From Micractinium sp. NFX-FRZ (Eukaryota; Chlorophyta; Trebouxiophyceae; Chlorellales; Chlorellaceae): a stretch of 47,230 nt of DNA. How positions within the stretch are numbered: position 1 is the first letter of the stretch; each line of letters opens with the position of its first letter. Where the stretch lies: positions 1 through 47,230 of the forward strand of contig JAPTJF010000471.1 in NCBI GenBank assembly GCA_029339195.1, written 5' to 3'. Shown piece by piece: positions 42,201 to 47,230 of this stretch. The translations under genes and the position numbers were made by a program. Under the pieces are notes generated by a model, which did no database searches, was not told the DNA's origin, and saw nothing but the letters and a program-made list of their open reading frames with translations.

Positions 42201-45200
42201 GGTGGGTGAAAGGAGACCTGGGCGGATGGCTGGACGGATGGGTAAGGGGTGGGGCGGGGGAGGAGACCTGGGGCCGTGGGCTTGCAGCTGGAGAATTGCC
42301 TGGGTGGAGACACCCAGGCATGTGAGCAGCTAGCGGCGTGTTGTGTGCGCGGGGTGTAAAGGCAAGCGCAGACTCCCGGGTGGCACGCTTGGACATGTGG
42401 GCCGCCGGGTCGGAGCCGAACTGGCCCGCAGGTTCACCTGCCTAGCTTAATGGACAGAGTGGATAGTGCGAGGTTGGGGGGCCTCTTACCGCCGGTGAAT
42501 CCCTCTTGCCGGCTGGCCTGCCGCTGGGCCGCTGCCCACCCATGCACCCCGCCCACCCGCCCAACTGCCGGCCGCCCCCTGCAGGGCGCATCATGTGGAT
42601 GGAGGAGGCCAGCGGTACCAGTACCATGGGCAGTACCTACGTGGAGGGGCCCCTGGCAAATGGATGGGGCAAGAACATCATACACATGCGGTGCGCGGGG
42701 CTGGGCGATCCTGAGCGTCGCTGCAGGGGGGAGCGGGGCGGGGCGGGCCTGGGCAGCGTTGCGGGCAGGGTGGCAGCTGCCTGCCTGCCGCAGCAAAGGC
42801 GCAGGCTCGACGCCGTCCCGCCCGCCCACCTCTCCCTCCACCGCCACCCGCAGCGCAGTTGGGCTTGCCTTGGGTGACCGGCTTGGAGCGGCTCCTGCCA
42901 GGGCCACCATCCATCCATGCACCCACCCTACCCCACACCCGCCCTCCCTTCACCCGCCTGGCCTGGCACCTTGCAGTGACGTGGAGGTCGACTTGGGCGG
43001 CCAAAAGCGGGCGTGGGCGCTGGTGCGGGACACCGTCCACCGGGCCCTGTCCATGGGGCTGGCCGCCGCCCCGGACATCACGCTGTGGGGCAGGATCAAG
43101 CTGCCTTTCAGGTGGGGTGGGGTGGGCGGGTGGGTGGGTATGTGAGGGTGAGCGTGGCGCACTCGGTATCCTCTGGAGCGGCTTCAACCGCCGCCACGTC
43201 ATCGTGCTGTGGGGCAGGATTGAGCTGCCCTTCAGGTCGGGTGGGGGAGGAGGTGAGCGTGCCATACGACTTGTGTGTGGGTGAAGGACGCGCGCGGTCC
43301 CTGCCTTGGTGCGAGATCCAACCGCCGCCATGTCATCAAGCTGTGGGGCGGGGTCGAGCTGCAGCTCCAGGGGGCTTTGGGTGGAAGTCACGTGCTGTTT
43401 GAGGGGGGAGGGTGCGAGGTGCCGGCAGGCGGCAGGGGCATGGGTAGGGCACAGTTAGTTCTAACTGTGCCCTAATAGCTTTGCCGTGCAACCCCTTCCG
43501 TCTGCCAGCTCAATTTGTGGCATCCCCCATCTGCCGCCTCCCCACGCTCTCCCCTTCCCTCCACCCCCGCCCGGCCCCACCCCTGCGCTGCCGGCAGGAC
43601 CGCTGCCGCCGAGGCGCCCTTCCACACCCTGCAGTGGACTTCCCGCGCCGCGGACTGCCACTTCTGGCTGACCACGACCGCCAGGCAGGACGTCCGCCTC
43701 CACAAGCTGGTGGCCCATGTGCGTCCCCTGGGAGCCGTGCTGAACATGGTGATTGAGGAGGCAAGGCTGCCCTCAGAGCAGCGGCGGGTGACGGCGCTGC
43801 AGATGCACGGCGCCGGCACCGGCGTGGGCGTCCGCCTGGAGCTGTCCCCGGGCACATACACGCTCACGCCTGCGGTGGGTGGGTGGGTGGGTGGGCTGCG
43901 GCGGGGGGGTGCTGTGGTGTGCTGTGGTGTGCTGTGCTGTGCTGAGCTGTGCCAAGCTGTGCCAAGCTGTGCTGGGCTGATCTTGGTGGGCGGGTGCACA
44001 GCAGCCAGTGGGTGCTCCAGGCGTGCATGTGTGAGGAGTGATTGGCGGGAGGTCTGCACACTGGGCAAAGGGCTGAGCGCCTGTGGGCACTCAGCAGCAG
44101 CGCCAGAGGCACGGAACATGATTCCCTGGGCACAGCTGTCAAGGAGCGTGCATCGAGCCGGGTGCCGCGCCGCCAGCACCTCTCTGCGTGTGCAGCCTGG
44201 TTTGCACGACACCTGTCGCAGTGCCATCCAACAGCACACTGCCCCCCCTGCAACTGCAGGCCGCCCGGGTGGTGGGGCAGGCCTCCCTTGAAGGCAGGGT
44301 CGTCCTGGTTCTCACGGTGGGTGCAACAATACATCGGTCGACAGGGCGCTGCGGCAGCCCGGCGCTGCACGCTCCCATAGGACCGCTGCTGGCTCCGTCC
44401 ACCTGGATTTGAAATGCAACGCTATGCCGGCACATTGATTGATTGATTGATTGATATGCTGAGTAATGCTACGTGCCGCCCTGCACAAGGCAGCGCGGCT
44501 GTGGCGGGCGGCTGCCCCTGCTGTGGAGCACCCGCCAGCTCACCTCCGCATGCTGCCAGGCTGGCGCCCGCTCAGCTCCCCAGGGCCAAGGTGCCGCCAT
44601 GTTGCTGAGCTGCCTGCGCGCTCGCTGCCATCATGCCTGCAGGCGCTGAAGGGCGCCGGCGCGTTCACCCCTGCTGTCAGTATCGAGCATGTTCAGGCAG
44701 ACGGGCGGCTGCTGCCTGGCAAGCGGCGTGCCATCCAGTTCTGGTGCGCGCATGCGTCCTTCTCGCTTCCGCCAGGGGAGGGTGGGCAGGAGGGTGGCTT
44801 GACAGGGCCCCTGCCATGCAGCCGGCTGGTTTTCACAGCGCTGCCACCCACCTACTGCTGCACCCAAGTCTGCGATCCAATGGCCCGCCTGTCATCTCGC
44901 CCCCTCCTCGAGCCCACCTTGCCCCTCCCTGCCCCGCCCACCTCTCCGCCATGCAGCACAACACACACAGACTGCCCGGAGGGGCTGTACTGGCAGGGCG
45001 ACGCAGACAACCCGGCAGGCTACTTTTACGACTGCGACCTCTCCCTGCACGTCTGCATCCTCAAGCCAGCTGGAGCGGGGGCGGCAGCGGCGGCGGCCGC
45101 TGCCCGCCACCCTCCAGAGCCCCTGCCAGAGGCCTCCTCACCCCCGCTGCCCGGCGGGGGCGGCGTGCAGGCTGCGGGCGGCGGGTGCACCGGGTGGGAG

Positions 45201-46204
45201 CCCTCGGTGGGCGTGCCGTGTGAGGGCCAGGACGCTTCGGCCTGCCCCTGCCCGCTCACCTGCCAGGTGCGTGTGTGTGCTGATGTGTGTGGCGATGGGT
45301 CTGGATGGGTGGGGGCGTGGGCGGGGCGTGCAACCGGGGGTGCTGTGGGTGCTGCAGGCGTGGTGGGGTGTTGCGAGCGGGGCCTGCCAGGCCCTGCCAA
45401 CCTTCGTTGCTATGGCTGCGCTGAACGAGCCTGACCTCCCCCACAACACCCCACATCCAGCCCTCCCCCCTCCCTTATCCGCCAAAGGGACCGCCCTGCC
45501 CTCCCTCATACGCCCCCCCCCTTCTGTCAGCCTACCTGACCAGCACCCAACTTATTAGGGCCCCCCTGTCGAACGCTCCCCTGCCCCACCCCCTCCCTTG
45601 TGCCCTGTCCAGCTGAACTATCACACCAACCGGGCCTCCTGCCGGGAGATCCGGTGATCACGCCTGGGGGCACCCAACGGGCACTGCCAGATCGGTGGCA
45701 CGCCAGGCTGGCGCCTCCAAGTGCCCGCCGCCGGCCGCTTGGAAGCCTGCTGACGTGGCAGGGTATCTGTCCGGCGGCACGGCCAGCCTGGGCGTGCCAC
45801 ATGGGCACAGCACCGCGTGGGAGGGCATGCCGCGCAGCAGTGTTGATGGCCATGCAGCCGGCAGGCTGAGGAGTGCTGCTGTGCGTGCTGTGCTGGCGCC
45901 AGCGCCATGCGCACTCCACTCCTTAATCCCCCCCTTGTTCTTGCTTGCCTTCATCCCTGCCCACCAAACGCTGACGGCCTCCCTCCCCAAAAAGTTAGCG
46001 TGCAGGCAGCCATCTTCACTGTGTGCCCGGCCCACATACAGTGACTGACTTGCCTGTTCTTGCCTGCATCCAGCCTTGCGTAACGGGATACAACCGCGGC
46101 GTGCGTGCATGCCGCCAGCCAGCCAGTCAGCAGCCAGCCATGGGTGCATCCGAAACTACAACACCCTCCAACTCTACTTTGACAAGAAGTTCATCACTGT
46201 GTAA
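39214..46204 (+). CDS. Multi-exon secreted protein of unknown family
   Basis: Two in-frame ATGs (39214, 39229) precede a signal peptide (MRLVFLLCLAAVAPRATQ). Exons that join in frame: 39214-39283, 39544-39733, 40148-40214, 40549-40679, 40974-41094, 41313-41360, 41558-41629, possibly 41940-42001, 42105-42189, 42585-42690, 42977-43111, 43598-43874, 44260-44316, 44643-44743, 44957-45266, 45613-45653, then an uncertain C-terminus ending IRNYNTLQLYFDKKF before TAA at 46202-46204. About 640 residues. Marks: WCEDAEPYLRCVN just after the signal peptide, APIPWFEPAIAKKLGF, WALVRDTVHRALSMG, LVAHVRPLGAVLNMVIEEA, GVRLELSPGTYTLTPA, CPEGLYWQGD, GYFYDCDLSLHVC, CPCPLTC. The cysteine-rich C-terminal part follows an Ala/Pro-rich spacer. 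I know no family with this arrangement; extracellular location is likely. Confidence 0.65.
41254..41270. repeat. Poly-C17 tract in intron
   Basis: Seventeen cytosines shortly upstream of the exon at 41313-41360. Confidence 0.85.
43045..43380. repeat. Three degenerate copies of an exon end
   Basis: The 3' end of exon 42977-43111 (gccgcc..atca.gctgtggggcaggatcaagctgccttt) recurs at about 43188-43240 and 43322-43375 within the following intron. The second copy keeps the coding frame (VLWGRIELPF) and a GT after ttcag; the third has lost the donor. Confidence 0.75.
43445..43474. repeat. Perfect 14-bp inverted repeat
   Basis: tagggcacagttag (43445-43458), two-base loop tt, then ctaactgtgcccta (43461-43474). 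It lies in the same intron, about 120 bases before the acceptor at 43597. Confidence 0.9.
43914..43985. repeat. gctgt-rich low-complexity tract
   Basis: Repeated gtgctgtggt, gctgtgct and gctgtgccaa words in an intron of the secreted-protein gene. Confidence 0.8.
44434..44455. repeat. (ATTG)n microsatellite
   Basis: About five attg units in an intron of the secreted-protein gene. Confidence 0.85.
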
Positions 46205-46332
46205 CGCACACCATTCATTCAGGATGTCCATCCGTTGCTCGTGGCACGACCCCAGCACCCCTCTTTCACCGCACTCAGTGATTCACACGCCACCCCGCTT
46301 GTCGACCGTTTGTATTGAGCGTCCGAAATAGA

Positions 46333-46337
46333 TGTAA
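46333..46337 (+). terminator. TGTAA polyadenylation motif
   Basis: TGTAA about 130 bases after the stop at 46204. Another TGTAA overlaps the stop codon itself. Confidence 0.45.
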
Positions 46338-46753
46338 CTCCTGGCACCACATAACGCACCCTGGCATCACATATCACAATATATGGGCAGAAGCACGGTG
46401 GAGAGGGGACGGCTGCAGCGGCGGCGCCTGCCTTCAGGTGCCGCCGAAGCCGACGGAGGGCTACCCGTCCTGCCGTCCTGGCACGTATCGGCCTAGTTTG
46501 ACATTGCACAATCGCACATCAGAAGGCCGCAGGGCCAGAACGGGACGCAATGGCGCGAGCGCTGCCCTAGCCACTGCTCAAGTACCGCCGGTCGGCAGGC
46601 TGGTCGGTCGATAAGGCTTGAGCGGTCTTTCAGCAAAACGCACGGCTATAATCAATTCAAAAGCACGGTGTTCGTCCCGGCGCTTTTTGCCGCCAGCGAA
46701 AGAGCCCACCGCTCTCACCGCTCCCGAACGCGCTGTCTGCGTTTTGGATCGCG
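46338..46753 (+). promoter_or_regulatory. Spacer and probable promoter of the next gene
   Basis: A tataat sequence at about 46646, roughly 108 bases before the ATG at 46754, could serve as a TATA element. No exon is visible in the spacer. Confidence 0.4.
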
Positions 46754-47159
46754 ATGAGGACGTCGATTGTAACACTGGGTCTGCTAGGTTGCCTGTTAGC
46801 AGTGGCGCCACTGCCGGCGGAGGGTGAGTGTTGCCCTTGCGTGCGAGGTCCGCTCCTCGCCGCCTGGCGGCCCTCTGCCCAAAAATGCTCTCAGAATGCG
46901 GGGTGCATGGCTTGCCTGGTGTCCGAAACAGGGTGTCGAGGGGTGCCCTGGTTCGTCGTGGCTGCCGACGGCGGGAACCCCTGCCCCGTTTGAATTCGGA
47001 CTTGTTTCATCCTCATCCACTCACTTGCCCGCCACCCTGCCACCGCTGCCACCTGTGATGCAGGATGGTGCAAATATGCTGAGCCCCACCTCAGCTGCGT
47101 CAATTTCAAGGTATGTATGCGTGCCAGCCTGCCGGGCATCCTGTGCTGTACGGTTTGAG

Positions 47160-47193
<34 letters not shown>

Positions 47194-47230
47194 CCTCCCC
47201 CCCCCCCCCCCCCACCCCCCCCCCCCCCCC
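46754..47230 (+). CDS. Partial secreted protein, paralogue of the upstream gene
   Basis: ATG at 46754 starts a signal peptide (MRTSIVTLGLLGCLLAVAPLPAEG) that ends in a phase-1 donor at 46824-46825. The next exon, 47064-47110 or close to it, reads GWCKYAEPHLSCVNFK before a GTATG donor. The upstream gene has the same plan: signal peptide, phase-1 intron, then AWCEDAEPYLRCVN. The shared WCxxAEPxLxCVN motif and intron phase show that the two are tandem paralogues. The rest lies beyond the poly-C run at the edge. Confidence 0.62.
47160..47230. repeat. Poly-C run at the right edge
   Basis: Seventy-one bases almost entirely C, broken only by gcct and a single a. Either a real homopolymer tract in an intron or an assembly end artefact. 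Confidence 0.9.

Noticed and set aside
1..47230. tRNA, rRNA, CRISPR array, or transposase genes
   Set aside because: No cloverleaf, rRNA signature, spaced repeat array or transposase/reverse-transcriptase motif was seen on either strand by reading.

Overview
The window looks like nuclear DNA of a unicellular green alga, most likely a Chlorella-type trebouxiophyte. It is very GC-rich, its genes are cut into many short exons with GTGAG/GTGGG donors and GCAG acceptors, TGTAA polyadenylation motifs lie about 100-130 bases after two stop codons, and it carries a gametolysin-type (M11) peptidase, lectin modules and proline-rich PPPSPP linkers typical of algal extracellular proteins. The genus is an inference. 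I built every gene model by hand, joining exons so that reading frame and splice phase agree; no transcript evidence was available.

Layout. (1) About 144-16233, minus strand: one giant gene of roughly 42 exons (about 2180 residues). It has a signal peptide, an M11-like metallopeptidase, four copies of a cysteine-containing ricin-B-like unit, a LamG/concanavalin-like domain, four SUEL-type (galactose/rhamnose-binding) lectin domains and a PAN-like module, joined by proline-rich linkers. (2) 17477-21288, minus: nine-exon HIT/GalT-superfamily nucleotide phosphorylase-like protein. (3) 21754-24990, plus, divergent from the previous gene: secreted PQQ-type sorbosone/glucose dehydrogenase with a hydrophobic tail suggesting a GPI anchor. 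(4) 25404-27531, plus: small protein with a plastid-like transit peptide, family unknown. (5) 28001-30357 and 31887-34392, minus: tandem paralogues encoding short, hydrophilic, cysteine-free proteins; the second has lost its last coding exons. (6) 34717-38541, plus, divergent from the second copy: another hydrophilic LEA-like protein. (7) 39214-46204, plus: multi-exon secreted protein of unknown family. (8) 46754 to the right edge: start of a paralogue of gene 7, cut off by a poly-C run.

Functionally the window mixes cell-surface or secreted proteins (genes 1, 3, 7 and 8) with small hydrophilic proteins that may be stress-related (the 28-38.5 kb cluster). The strongest candidate for something undescribed is gene 1: a protease tethered to several different sugar-binding modules, including a four-copy repeat unit I cannot assign to a named family as a whole.
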